NCBI GenBank assembly: GCA_024682455.1
Contig: JAIKZF010000099.1
Coordinates: 1 to 53,041 of the forward strand
DNA: 53,041 bases
From: Ruminiclostridium sp.
GTDB taxonomy: Bacteria > Bacillota > Clostridia > Oscillospirales > Ruminococcaceae
Reading direction: 5' to 3'
The position numbers and the translations under genes were made by a program. This document shows positions 25,075 through 33,651 of this stretch, in pieces. How positions within the stretch are numbered: position 1 is the first letter of the stretch; each line of letters begins with the position of its first letter. Under the pieces are notes generated by a model that did not search any database, had not been told where the DNA came from, and saw only the letters and a list, made by a program, of their open reading frames with translations.

Positions 25075-27837
25075 TTATAAAAATAATGAGATTTTAACAA
25101 AAAATCTTTTCAGCGGCGAATAGCCCGACATGATCTTGCCGTAGACTGCGGACGTGAACCTGTATACCGCGGCGCGTTCGTCCTCGGTGACAGGCGATAT
25201 CTCGGGTCTGCCGAACTCGCATTTCTCGAACACCGGCATGACGTCCATCATGAACACGTTTGCGCCTTTCAGCTCAATGCTGCCGTCGACGCGCTCGGCG
25301 AAGTCGTAGAACTGCTCGAAGCCCGGGCGAAGCTCCCTCTTTTCGAGAAGAGTCAGCACGAAGCGGTACATCAGCGTGCTCGCCTCGGTGGGCGGCAGCT
25401 CCCTGAAGCCCCGGAATACCTTCTTCTCCGCGCGTTTCAGGCTCGACGCGAACATCACCGCTATGATGATGACCGCCGCCAGCAGTACGGCAGCCACGAT
25501 GACCGGCAGCAGCGCCGCGAACAGATCCTCATGCCCGGGCGCGGCTGTTACGCCGCCGGGCTCGCCGCTGACACCGGGTTCGCTGTCCGGCTCACGCGTC
25601 GTATCGGCGGAGCTGTCCGGCGTGGTCGTAACGGCGGGCTCGGTGCCGGGCGCATCGGTAAGCGCGGCAGTGGTCGTGGTCTCCGGAGGCTCGGGCTCCG
25701 CGGCGGAGGTCGCCGTGCCGTAGTCATGCTCGCCCGTGCCGTCCCACGCTCCGGAACGCACCTCGTCGTAGCCGGGCACTCTCGCGGTGGGGTCGAAGGC
25801 TATCCAGCCTATGCCGTTGAAGTAGATCTCGACCCACGCGTGCAGCTGACGCTCGGTGAGCACATATTTATAGCCGTCCGCCACAGGCTCGCCCTCGCCC
25901 TCGACGACGTAGCCCGTCACATAGCGCGCGGGTATGCCGTACTCACGCAGAGCCAGCGTCATTGCGGTCGCGAACAGAGCGCAGTGACCGCTGTGGGTGT
26001 CGTAGAGGAAGCCGTTCAGCTGATCCTCGCCGTTGTCGGCGTCGAGCGAATAGGTGTACTCCTCGGCGAACCGGTCGCACATATCCTCCGCGATAAGATA
26101 TCTGAGCAGACCGGCGTTCTCGTCGGTCTCATCTACGTATCCTCTTGCCGGGACAAGGCTCGACACAAACTTCCCTACTCCCGGCCAGGTCGTGAGGAAG
26201 TTATCCCTGATATAGCCGCGGTAGCTCTCCAGTCCCGCGATGTATTCGTCCGCGGTCATGCCGTCGGGAGCTCCTATCGCTCCGGAGGAGATCATATCTC
26301 CGCTGCCGGCGTGAGCTCCACGGCAGAAGTAGGCGATATCGGGCTCGGACTTTATTATGCCGGTCACCGATATATCGTCGCGCTCGAAGTTCGGCGTCAG
26401 AGCAAGGGTGTTGTAGTTTTTCACGAAGCCCTGCCTCGTGCGGAGTATGAAGTCCGAAAAACACTCATACTGCGGGTTCTCGCGGTAATTCAGCTCGTAC
26501 GCGGCGAGGGGCTGGAAGATGACGCGGGTATTGCGCAGGTATCTGACCGACACCATTTGCAGGGGCATCACCATATCGGGGAGCTCCGGCGTGGAATAGA
26601 CGACAGCAAGGTATTTCCGGAACATCTGATATTCGGTCTCAGGTCGGAAGCTCTCCGGCACAGCGCTGCGGTATCTTCCGTCTATCATCTTGATGCCGCT
26701 CCAGGAGCCGTTGTGGTAGTTCACGCCTATATCGCCGCGCAGATACACGGGCACGTCGTTGCGCGAGAGGGTGACCTCCAGCACGGGACGGTCGCTGTTG
26801 CTCGGCGGAGCTATGCTTATGCTGCTGCCGGTGTCATTGTATCCGATATCGCTGAAATACCCGCGGTCGTCGGACGACCCGAAGGTCGAGCCAAGCAGCT
26901 GGCTTACAGCGTCGGCTGCGCTGTAGCTGAGCTCCTCCAGCGCGGCAAGTATATCCTGATATTTCAGACCCTTGCCCTCGGGTATCCGCGCGGCGCTGCC
27001 GAAAAACACCAGCGCCGCCATAACGGCGACCGCTATGCTGTTGCCGGCGTAGCCGTGAAAGCGCTCAGAGTCGCCGTGCAGCTTTCTGCCGAAGGTCAGG
27101 AAGCGCGTGCGCCGGTAGTAGGCGAGGTCGTTCCTGTGCTCCTTGAGCCGCGCCGAGGGCAGATGCCCCTGCACGAAGCCCAGCTCAAGCTCGAAGCTTG
27201 AGGTGGTTATGACAAGCCCGAACACGCACGCCGCAAACGCGAAGAACGACGGCACATACCCCGCCCTCTCCGCGGCAACGGCAGGCGAAAGCACCACAGT
27301 CGCCGCAATTACCGGCACCGACAGATGGAACCTTGTACGCACCGCCGCCGTGAACATTACGGCGCTCAGCAGTATCAGAATGAGCGAAACAACGATGAAG
27401 CCCTTGTGCATCTCGGCTGTCTCGCCGGGCAGCCCCGCCTTTATCTTCGCCGCGCTGTGTATAAAGCTGCGCGAGGTGTCGATAAGGCGGCTGTCGAGCT
27501 TCAGCATCATATAATCCCAGAAGTACCGGGCATAGTGCAGCACCCTTTCCCGGAACAGCCACACGGCTCCTCCGCCCGCCAGCAGCACTCCTCCGTACAC
27601 GATGCCGGACGGCAGCACAGATGCCAGCGTGAACACCAGAGCCGACGCTCCCGCGGCTATGCCCGCAAGCGCCCACTTACTGCCGTCATAGTCGTACAGC
27701 TCGCAAAGCATGAGTATGAACGACGCGGACATCGCGCACAGCAAAACAAGCCTTACCGCCGGTGCGAGCACCGCGGCAGGCTCATCGTGCAATGATCGCA
27801 GTCTCCTGCTTTTGTCCCTGTCATTCGTTTTCTTCAT
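25075..27837 (-). CDS. TgpA-like transglutaminase membrane protein
   Basis: A 920-residue membrane protein. The N-terminal quarter has several helices (about 20-180 and 275-290), followed by a large extracytoplasmic region. The transglutaminase-like core carries the full triad: Cys619 (SGHCALFATAM), His666 (QLHAWVEIYF) and Asp682 (FDPTARVPG). A Thr/Pro/Glu-rich linker (about 705-770) leads to one more helix and a cytoplasmic DUF4129-like tail (GFRELPPTEASTLMYRFVL). TgpA-type proteins cleave or crosslink envelope substrates and are nearly always next to MoxR and DUF58 genes, as here. AGGA four bases before ATG 27837 and the 11-bp spacing to the DUF58 gene indicate co-transcription. Confidence 0.9.
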   Translation of the reverse strand: MKKTNDRDKSRRLRSLHDEPAAVLAPAVRLVLLCAMSASFILMLCELYDYDGSKWALAGIAAGASALVFTLASVLPSGIVYGGVLLAGGGAVWLFRERVLHYARYFWDYMMLKLDSRLIDTSRSFIHSAAKIKAGLPGETAEMHKGFIVVSLILILLSAVMFTAAVRTRFHLSVPVIAATVVLSPAVAAERAGYVPSFFAFAACVFGLVITTSSFELELGFVQGHLPSARLKEHRNDLAYYRRTRFLTFGRKLHGDSERFHGYAGNSIAVAVMAALVFFGSAARIPEGKGLKYQDILAALEELSYSAADAVSQLLGSTFGSSDDRGYFSDIGYNDTGSSISIAPPSNSDRPVLEVTLSRNDVPVYLRGDIGVNYHNGSWSGIKMIDGRYRSAVPESFRPETEYQMFRKYLAVVYSTPELPDMVMPLQMVSVRYLRNTRVIFQPLAAYELNYRENPQYECFSDFILRTRQGFVKNYNTLALTPNFERDDISVTGIIKSEPDIAYFCRGAHAGSGDMISSGAIGAPDGMTADEYIAGLESYRGYIRDNFLTTWPGVGKFVSSLVPARGYVDETDENAGLLRYLIAEDMCDRFAEEYTYSLDADNGEDQLNGFLYDTHSGHCALFATAMTLALREYGIPARYVTGYVVEGEGEPVADGYKYVLTERQLHAWVEIYFNGIGWIAFDPTARVPGYDEVRSGAWDGTGEHDYGTATSAAEPEPPETTTTAALTDAPGTEPAVTTTPDSSADTTREPDSEPGVSGEPGGVTAAPGHEDLFAALLPVIVAAVLLAAVIIIAVMFASSLKRAEKKVFRGFRELPPTEASTLMYRFVLTLLEKRELRPGFEQFYDFAERVDGSIELKGANVFMMDVMPVFEKCEFGRPEISPVTEDERAAVYRFTSAVYGKIMSGYSPLKRFFVKISLFL

Positions 27838-27848
27838 TTTATCCTGTA

Positions 27849-29045
27849 TCAGCGCAGAGTATTTCTGAGGGAGACGGCTACATCGTCCGGGTCTATCCGG
27901 TGCACCGACGCTCCGCGCACGGTCTCGGCAGCCGCCGTCAGCATAGGCGAGGGCTCGGGCTCGGTGGTGTAGACTCTTATCTCTCCCCCGCCGCTTCCGA
28001 TCCTTTCTATAATGCCGGAGAACGCCTTTGCGCTTATCCCCGTGGTTATTATAAACACCGGCTCCGTGCCGGTCAGACGCTCGGCGGCCTTCGATATCAT
28101 CGACTCGGCGCCCTTGCCTGCCTCAGTTATCGGCAGCACCGCGAAAATGGACACGAGCTGCTCATAATCCGCGGGCTTTTCGGCGGCGAGTATGTCTGTT
28201 TTCTTGTCGTTCGTGCGGTACACGTTGACGGCGGAGCGCCCGTCGGAGATTATCTTTCTCGTTATCGCCAGAGCAGCCTCCGCGCAGGCGTCCGCCACGC
28301 GCATATTCTCGTCCTCGTCCTCGGACACCGCGTGGATATCGGTGACGATGACGGCGCTGCTGCCAAGGTTCTGCTCCATTTCCTTGACCATGAGCTCGTC
28401 ATGCTTCGCGGTGAGCTTCCAGTGAACGTGCTTCATCAGGTCGCCGTCGGCGTACTTGCGCACGGACACGAACGAGCTGCTGTCCATGAAGGAGATGTTC
28501 GTCAGGCTGCTCTCATAGTCGTCGGCGCACAGGGCGTTGGTCTCGTCCAGCATTATCCGCCTCGGCGTTACGGTGACGGAGCACATCGGCGTCCGCACGA
28601 GCCTGAAACGGAATATCCTCAGCAGGTCATAGATCACAGCCCGCTCCACGCCCAGCGAATACTCGCCGCGGTAGCGTATGCAGCCCCCGAACTCGAACTC
28701 GCTCTTCGAGAACGGAGCCGCGCTCAGCACGATATGTCTGTCCTGCGCTATCGTGCCGTCCTCCTCATGGAACACCCCCGTTATAAGTACGGGGGCGGCG
28801 GGTATTATGAATCTGTTGGTCAGCTTTATTGTGACGCTGAAATGCTGCATCTTGCCGACATAAGCCTCCGTCGGCACGAGCTCGACCTTCATCAGCAGCC
28901 CGGTCAGCACCAGCAGTATCAGCGAGACTATCGGCAGCACGGCGACGCTCACGAACAGCACGAATGTCAGCTTGCTCTCATAAGCGAGAGCGAACGCCGC
29001 GGAGCCTACCCATATAACCGCGTACAACAGTCTGTATTTTGCCAT
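27849..29045 (-). CDS. DUF58 domain protein (module 2)
   Basis: A 398-residue protein with two N-terminal helices (LLYAVIWVGSAAFALAY and FVSVAVLPIVSLILLVLTG) and a DUF58 core, SFVSVRKYADGDLMKHVHWK, where the His-Trp-Lys triplet is the family mark. A VWA-like C-terminal domain follows. It starts six bases after the MoxR stop, with GAGAGGAAG upstream of ATG 29045. It is paralogous to the module-1 DUF58 protein but only weakly similar outside the core. It should act with the adjacent MoxR ATPase and TgpA-like protein. Confidence 0.85.
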   Translation of the reverse strand: MAKYRLLYAVIWVGSAAFALAYESKLTFVLFVSVAVLPIVSLILLVLTGLLMKVELVPTEAYVGKMQHFSVTIKLTNRFIIPAAPVLITGVFHEEDGTIAQDRHIVLSAAPFSKSEFEFGGCIRYRGEYSLGVERAVIYDLLRIFRFRLVRTPMCSVTVTPRRIMLDETNALCADDYESSLTNISFMDSSSFVSVRKYADGDLMKHVHWKLTAKHDELMVKEMEQNLGSSAVIVTDIHAVSEDEDENMRVADACAEAALAITRKIISDGRSAVNVYRTNDKKTDILAAEKPADYEQLVSIFAVLPITEAGKGAESMISKAAERLTGTEPVFIITTGISAKAFSGIIERIGSGGGEIRVYTTEPEPSPMLTAAAETVRGASVHRIDPDDVAVSLRNTLR

Positions 29046-29051
29046 ACGGCT

Positions 29052-29996
29052 TCAGCTTCCTCTCGTGAACGGCGGCTTTACCGCCTTTATTACGTCGCGA
29101 AGCATATCCATGGTGTCAACGTGCTTGACCTTAGCCTCCTGCGTAAGCCTTATCCTGTGGGGCAGGATATAGGGCGTCATTCTGAGCACGTCCTCCGGCA
29201 CCACGTAGGCTCTGCCGTTGAGGAACGCGTAGCTCTGCGCCGCGCGCATGAGCGCCAGCGAAGCGCGCGGGCTCGCGCCGAGCTCGACGGCGGGGTGATT
29301 GCGCGTTCCGGCGACTATCTCCACGATATAGCGGTAGACGCTGGGCTCTATGTTGGTATCCCTGACCTCGTCACGGGCTGCAAGCACGTCCTCCTTGGTG
29401 CAGGCGGGTATCAGCATCTCAAGCGGGTCGTTCTTCTGTCTTGTGGCTATAATGCCCACCTCCTGCTCGACGGTGGGGTAGCCCATGGATATCTTCATCA
29501 TGAAGCGGTCGAGCTGAGCCTCGGGCAGCGGGAACGTCCCGACATATCCGAGCTCGTTCTGCGTGGCTATGACCATGAACGGCACCGGCAGCCTGTGGGT
29601 TATGCCGTCAACGGTGACGTTCTGCTCCTCCATAGCCTCCAGAAGAGCCGACTGGGTCTTCGGGGTAGCTCTGTTTATCTCGTCCGCCAGCAATATATTT
29701 GTCATTACAAGGCCGCTGCGGTATTCAAAGTTGCCGGTCTCGCGGTTGAACATGGTAAAGCCCGTGATATCGGAAGCCGTTACATCGGGGGTGAACTGAG
29801 CCCTGCGGCTCACGAGTCCCGCCGAACGTCCGATAGCAGTCGCCAGGGTGGTCTTTCCCGTGCCCGGCACATCCTCGACCAGCACATGACCTCCCGACAG
29901 CAGCGCTATCAGCAGCATCGTGACCACATCACGCTTTCCGACTATTACCTTTTCGACCTCGTCCGCTATCTGCTGTATCTTCCTGTTGTGAACCAT
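29052..29996 (-). CDS. MoxR-family AAA+ ATPase (module 2)
   Basis: A 314-residue AAA+ ATPase, the same length as the module-1 paralogue. Walker A is [16 protein letters not shown], Walker B is [20 protein letters not shown], sensor 1 is FMVIATQNELGYVGTFPLPE, and the lid holds LGASPRASLALMRAAQSYA. It is first in the three-gene unit MoxR-DUF58-TgpA with its own consensus promoter at 30058-30086. AAAAGGAT precedes ATG 29996. The family call is certain; the substrate is unknown. Confidence 0.93.
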   Translation of the reverse strand: MVHNRKIQQIADEVEKVIVGKRDVVTMLLIALLSGGHVLVEDVPGTGKTTLATAIGRSAGLVSRRAQFTPDVTASDITGFTMFNRETGNFEYRSGLVMTNILLADEINRATPKTQSALLEAMEEQNVTVDGITHRLPVPFMVIATQNELGYVGTFPLPEAQLDRFMMKISMGYPTVEQEVGIIATRQKNDPLEMLIPACTKEDVLAARDEVRDTNIEPSVYRYIVEIVAGTRNHPAVELGASPRASLALMRAAQSYAFLNGRAYVVPEDVLRMTPYILPHRIRLTQEAKVKHVDTMDMLRDVIKAVKPPFTRGS

Positions 29997-30057
29997 TTTA
30001 TATCCTTTTCATTTACTCTTCTCTTACTCTGTCGCTCCGACAGTATTATACTTTAAT

Positions 30058-30086
30058 ATTATAACACTTCCGCGCGCCTAAATCAA
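30058..30086 (-). promoter_or_regulatory. Promoter of MoxR module 2
   Basis: Minus-strand TTGATT (30086-30081), 17-nt spacer, TATAAT (30063-30058) with TG one base before the -10. The MoxR start lies about 60 bases downstream. Confidence 0.8.
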
Positions 30087-30132
30087 CCTTTTTTGCAAAT
30101 TGTAATAAAATTGTAATATTTCCGGAAATGAA

Positions 30133-30166
30133 AATATCCCTCATTCCCGCCGGAATGAAGGATATT
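30133..30166 (-). terminator. Terminator after ribU
   Basis: AATATCC(C)TCATTCC (30133-30147) pairs with GGAATGA(A)GGATATT (30152-30166). On the minus strand TTTTCATTT follows. It lies just after the ribU stop. Confidence 0.8.
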
Positions 30167-30170
30167 CGGG

Positions 30171-30800
30171 TCAGTCCTTCCTTACCGCCCTTGACAGCGG
30201 CTTGTAGACAAAGAACACGATCATAGAGTCAAGCAGGAACTTCACGAACGTGAACGGCGCGTTGAACCATATCAGCGCGTCCCACAGCGTGCCGACGCCG
30301 CCGTTGAGTTCCCTGTACATTCCGATTATCGCGTCTATCGGCAGGTGATAAGCCTCCTGATAGAACGGGTAGGTGATGAAGTAATTTATAAAGATGCTCA
30401 CCACAGCGGTAATGAGCGAGCCGACCGCCATTGCCGCGGCTGCCATGCCCTTCGAGGGCTTTATCTTGTAGATAAGCCATGCCGGTACCACCATGACCGC
30501 GCCGAGCAGGAAGTTGCACAGCTCCCCGACTCCCGCGGACTGCGACACTGCTATGTGTATCACATTTTTCAGCAGGCACACCAGCACTCCCGACACCGGC
30601 GACACCAGAAACGCCGCGAGTATAGCCGGCAGATCCGAGAAGTCGAACTTCACGAACGGCGGAATGAACATCGGCACCGGAAATTCGAGGTATTGCAGCA
30701 CCACCGCTATCGCCGTGAGTATCGCCGTTATCGTGATGAATTTCGTATTGCTTATGCTTTTTTTGTTTACTGTTCTGACTGTTTTTGCTGCTGTTGACAT
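30171..30800 (-). CDS. ribU: Riboflavin ECF transporter substrate-binding subunit
   Basis: From ATG 30800 (AAGGAG upstream) this is a 209-residue six-helix membrane protein. An in-frame ATG at 30890 lies inside the FMN riboswitch and is rejected. The S-component features are clear: ITAILTAIAVVLQYLEFPVP, FVKFDFSDLPAILAAFLVSP, GVLVCLLKNVIHI and VGELCNFLLGA, all typical of RibU. The protein binds riboflavin and works with the shared EcfA1/A2/T energising module, which is not encoded in this window. The FMN riboswitch upstream confirms the vitamin specificity and gives feedback control. Confidence 0.95.
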   Translation of the reverse strand: MSTAAKTVRTVNKKSISNTKFITITAILTAIAVVLQYLEFPVPMFIPPFVKFDFSDLPAILAAFLVSPVSGVLVCLLKNVIHIAVSQSAGVGELCNFLLGAVMVVPAWLIYKIKPSKGMAAAAMAVGSLITAVVSIFINYFITYPFYQEAYHLPIDAIIGMYRELNGGVGTLWDALIWFNAPFTFVKFLLDSMIVFFVYKPLSRAVRKD

Positions 30801-30830
30801 TTTTATGCTCCTTTCCGGAGAAATAAAAGA

Positions 30831-30855
30831 GCCCTTTTGCGCAAAGCAAAAGGGC
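30831..30855 (-). terminator. Riboswitch-controlled terminator
   Basis: A 10-bp stem (GCCCTTTTGC, 30831-30840; GCAAAAGGGC, 30846-30855), followed on the minus strand by TCTTTTATTT, stands between the FMN aptamer and the ribU RBS. It is the likely expression platform. Confidence 0.8.
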
Positions 30856-30882
30856 GGTACAATATCCGTACGCTTTTTTGTT

Positions 30883-31010
30883 TCTCCCATCCGGACTATG
30901 ACCGTCGGTACCGGAATTTCACCGGTTCGGCTCCCTCGCGGGAGTTCGCGGACTGTCCGAAGACCCGTTACGGGCTTCGCTGCCGCCGGTGGGGAATCTC
31001 ACCCCGCCCC
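30883..31010 (-). promoter_or_regulatory. FMN riboswitch (RFN element)
   Basis: Reading the minus strand from 31010, the RFN landmarks appear in order: GGGGCGGGGTGAGATTCCCC, ACCGGCGG, a variable GC stem, GAACCGGTGAAATTCCGGTA, CCGACGGTCATAGTCCGGAT and GGGAGA. It precedes ribU and a terminator hairpin, so FMN binding should shut off riboflavin uptake. Confidence 0.97.
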
Positions 31011-31039
31011 AAAACAATTATCGGTAAATTATTAAACTG

Positions 31040-31453
31040 TCAGTCCTCTTCGCTGTCGAGAGCGCTGAGGTCAAATTCGAGCTCCGCGCCGCAGTTCGGG
31101 CACTTGATCCCGCCGTCCGCGATAACATCGAAGTCCGCGGTTATCGTCTCGCCGCAGTCGGGACAGGTTATCTCGTAGAGCTCCTCGTCATCGTCGCCGT
31201 CATAGGTGCTCGTATCGTCGTCCTCGTCATAGACATAATCCTCAAGCTCGATGAGATCGTCCTCAACGTCCGAAACCACGTCGGTGAGATCCGCGAGGTC
31301 ACTGTCGATGTCCTCGATATTGAGCGCTATATCACCGAGCACGTCGAGGATAGCCGCAAGGACCTTTCCCTCGTTCGTCGCGGTGTCCAGCTTCATACCC
31401 TCGGTAAGTCCCTTGATATAGGAGACCTTTTCGGCAATAGTCATGTTGTCCAT
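31040..31453 (-). CDS. CD1247-type acidic protein with zinc ribbon
   Basis: A 137-residue acidic cytoplasmic protein. The N-terminus (MTIAEKVSYIKGLTEGMKLD) matches the CD1247 N-terminal family known from Clostridia. The middle is a helical, Asp/Glu-rich repeat (SDLADLTDVVSDVEDDLIEL). The C-terminus is a zinc ribbon with two CxxC knuckles (CPDCGETI and CPNCGAEL). The role is unknown; zinc ribbons of this kind often bind nucleic acid or protein. GGAGGT precedes ATG 31453 and efp lies 35 bp upstream, so they may be co-transcribed. Confidence 0.8.
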   Translation of the reverse strand: MDNMTIAEKVSYIKGLTEGMKLDTATNEGKVLAAILDVLGDIALNIEDIDSDLADLTDVVSDVEDDLIELEDYVYDEDDDTSTYDGDDDEELYEITCPDCGETITADFDVIADGGIKCPNCGAELEFDLSALDSEED

Positions 31454-31488
31454 AATATTACCTCCTTATAATGCTTTTCAATAACGCG

Positions 31489-32052
31489 TCACTTGTTGGC
31501 GCGCTCCATATATTCGCCTGTTCTCGTATCTATGCGGATAACGTCGCCGATGTCGATGAACAGCGGAACGCGTATCTCAGCGCCTGTTTCGAGAGTTGCG
31601 GGCTTTGTGGCGTTGGTAGCGGTATCGCCCTTGAAGCCGGGATCTGTCTGTGTTACCTCAAGCTCAACGAAGTTGGGGGGCTCTACGCCGAACACCTTGC
31701 CCTTGTAGGAGAGCACCTTGCAGACCATGTTCTCCTTTACGAACTTGAAGTTGTCGCCGACCTCGGAAGCGTTGATCGGAACGTCCTCGTAGGTCTCGCT
31801 GTCCATGAAGTGGTAGAGAGCGCCGTCGGAATAGGTATATTCCATATCCTTTCTCTCAACGAATGCTGTGGGGAACTTGGCTGTCGGGTTGTAGGACTTT
31901 TCGACCACCGCGCCTGTGATGACGTTCTTGGTCTTTGTTCTTACGAAAGCCGCGCCCTTGCCGGGCTTAACGTGCTGGAACTCAACGACCTGCATTACCT
32001 GGCCGTCTTCTTCAAAGGTCATTCCGTTTCTGAAATCGCCTGCTGTTATCAT
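31489..32052 (-). CDS. efp: Elongation factor P
   Basis: A 187-residue EF-P, which enters the ribosomal E site and relieves stalling at polyproline stretches. Three beta-barrel domains of normal length are present. The modification-site loop is [11 protein letters not shown] with Lys32, the residue that carries a 5-aminopentanol group in Bacillus; no E. coli-type EpmA pathway gene is nearby. The C-terminal signature [20 protein letters not shown] is intact. AGGAGG precedes ATG 32052. Its own promoter is at 32094-32122. Confidence 0.98.
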   Translation of the reverse strand: MITAGDFRNGMTFEEDGQVMQVVEFQHVKPGKGAAFVRTKTKNVITGAVVEKSYNPTAKFPTAFVERKDMEYTYSDGALYHFMDSETYEDVPINASEVGDNFKFVKENMVCKVLSYKGKVFGVEPPNFVELEVTQTDPGFKGDTATNATKPATLETGAEIRVPLFIDIGDVIRIDTRTGEYMERANK

Positions 32053-32093
32053 AGAAATTGTCCTCCTGATTTTTTTGCATAACTATCTTCTAT

Positions 32094-32122
32094 ATTATAC
32101 TGTATTTTTACGGAAATTGCAA
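32094..32122 (-). promoter_or_regulatory. Promoter of efp
   Basis: Minus-strand TTGCAA (32122-32117), 17-nt spacer, TATAAT (32099-32094), about 40 bases before the efp start. Confidence 0.8.
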
Positions 32123-32140
32123 TAGTTTTTTTGAAATTTC

Positions 32141-33208
32141 CTATATTTTTATAAGTGTTTTCTGCGCATTGGTCAGCAGTCTGAAGCCGTCGGCGGTGAC
32201 GAGGACCATATCCTCGATGCGCACTCCGTACTTTCCGGGGATATAGACTCCCGGCTCGATCGTTATGACCATGCCCTCGTGCAGGGTATAGGGGCTCTTC
32301 GAGGAGACTGTCGGGGCCTCATGCACCTCAAGTCCCACGCCGTGCCCGAGCCCGTGCGTGAAGTATTCGTCATAGCCCCACGCGTCGAGGGTGCTGCGCG
32401 CCACGCTGTCCACGAGCTTTCCGGTGACGTCCGCGCGCACAGCCTTCATAGCGTCGGCGTTCGCGCTCCATACGGCGTTGTAGATCTCCTTCATGTGGTC
32501 GTCCGCCTCGTCGATGACGACTGTTCTCGTCATATCGGAATGATAGCCGTCGACCACGGCTCCGAAGTCGAGGGTCAGGAACTCGTGCTTCTGCAGGGGC
32601 TTATCCGTCGGCACCGAGTGCGGGCAGGCGGAATTGATCCCCGAAGCCGCTATGGTATCGAATGAAATGCCGTCCGCTCCGAGATCCATCATAAAGAAAT
32701 CGAGGACGGAAGCGACCTGCTTTTCGGTCATTCCTACGCGAAGCTGCCCCAGGAGCTTCTGGAACGCGGCCTCGGCGATACGCTGGGCAGCCTCGATCTT
32801 CTGCACCTCCTCCTCGCTTTTGATGAGGCGCATCTTTTCGAGCGTGTTCGAGAGCCAGTCGGACTCGTCGATCTCCAGCGTCCCGAACAGCTTGCGGTAA
32901 TCGTTGAGCTCGTTGACGGTCACCGACTTGCTTTCTATCGAAATGGTCTTGATGCCGTGATCCTCGATTATCGAGTAGAGCTGTCTGCGCGAGTCGGTGA
33001 GAAGTATCACGTCAACGCCCTTTGCCTCGCGCACGGCGTGCTCGTAGTATCTCGCGTCTATGAGAAAATAGCTTTTTTCCTTTGTTACGAACACCACTCC
33101 CGCCGAGGAACGAAAGCTTGTGGCGTACTGCCTCGAAACGGGACTTGTGAGCATAGCCGCGTGCGTATTGTCCTTAAGCGCGGCGGCTATTCGGTCTGTT
33201 CTTGTCAT
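32141..33208 (-). CDS. pepP: Xaa-Pro aminopeptidase, M24 family
   Basis: A 355-residue cytoplasmic metallopeptidase that removes N-terminal residues preceding proline. The N-terminal creatinase-like domain (about 1-130) is followed by the pita-bread catalytic domain. The five metal ligands are in LDFGAVVDGYHSDMTRTV (two Asp), LGHGVGLEVHE (His), ITIEPGVY (Glu) and VRIEDMVLV (Glu). AAAGGAGA lies ten bases before ATG 33208. The gene stands 19 bp after aroQ and ahead of efp, the common aroQ-pepP-efp order in Firmicutes. Confidence 0.95.
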   Translation of the reverse strand: MTRTDRIAAALKDNTHAAMLTSPVSRQYATSFRSSAGVVFVTKEKSYFLIDARYYEHAVREAKGVDVILLTDSRRQLYSIIEDHGIKTISIESKSVTVNELNDYRKLFGTLEIDESDWLSNTLEKMRLIKSEEEVQKIEAAQRIAEAAFQKLLGQLRVGMTEKQVASVLDFFMMDLGADGISFDTIAASGINSACPHSVPTDKPLQKHEFLTLDFGAVVDGYHSDMTRTVVIDEADDHMKEIYNAVWSANADAMKAVRADVTGKLVDSVARSTLDAWGYDEYFTHGLGHGVGLEVHEAPTVSSKSPYTLHEGMVITIEPGVYIPGKYGVRIEDMVLVTADGFRLLTNAQKTLIKI

Positions 33209-33227
33209 CGGTGCCGGTTCTCCTTTG

Positions 33228-33650
33228 TCAGTTTATAAGGGCTTCTATCGCAAGCCTGTATACTTTCTTTCCGAAGCCGCATATCACACCCGTGCATACT
33301 GCCGAGATCACAGATCTGTGCCGGAATTCCTCGCGCTTATGCACGTTGGAAAGATGCACCTCTACGCAGGGCAGCTCCACGGCGGCGATAGCGTCGCGTA
33401 TGGCTATGCTGTAATGTGTGTAGGCTCCCGCGTTTATGACTATGCCGTCGGCTCTGTCTCTCGCGGAATGTATGATGTCGATAAGTCCGCCCTCGGAATT
33501 GGACTGGTAAAACTCCGCTTCCACCCCGGCGTCCGCGCAGAATTCCGCGAGCCCGGCGTTTATGCTTTCGAGGGTGTCGCTGCCGTATATTTCCGGCTCA
33601 CGCTTTCCCAGCATATCGAGGTTGGGTCCGTTTATGACAAATATCCTCAT
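33228..33650 (-). CDS. aroQ: Type II 3-dehydroquinate dehydratase
   Basis: A 140-residue enzyme of the shikimate pathway, converting 3-dehydroquinate to 3-dehydroshikimate; the family forms dodecamers. The start FVINGPNLDMLGKREPEIYG carries the catalytic Tyr and Arg. The central motif is QSNSEGGLIDIIH, then NAGAYTHYSIAIRDA and VEVHLSNVHKREEFRHRS. The usual QSNHEG is here QSNSEG, a substitution at the His of the motif. AAAGGA eight bases before ATG 33650 and the 1-bp gap to the phosphatase gene show co-transcription. Confidence 0.96.
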   Translation of the reverse strand: MRIFVINGPNLDMLGKREPEIYGSDTLESINAGLAEFCADAGVEAEFYQSNSEGGLIDIIHSARDRADGIVINAGAYTHYSIAIRDAIAAVELPCVEVHLSNVHKREEFRHRSVISAVCTGVICGFGKKVYRLAIEALIN

Positions 33651-33651
33651 A

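Noticed and set aside
30801-30890. 30-residue N-terminal extension of RibU
   Set aside because: It overlaps the FMN riboswitch and its terminator; the RBS fits ATG 30800.
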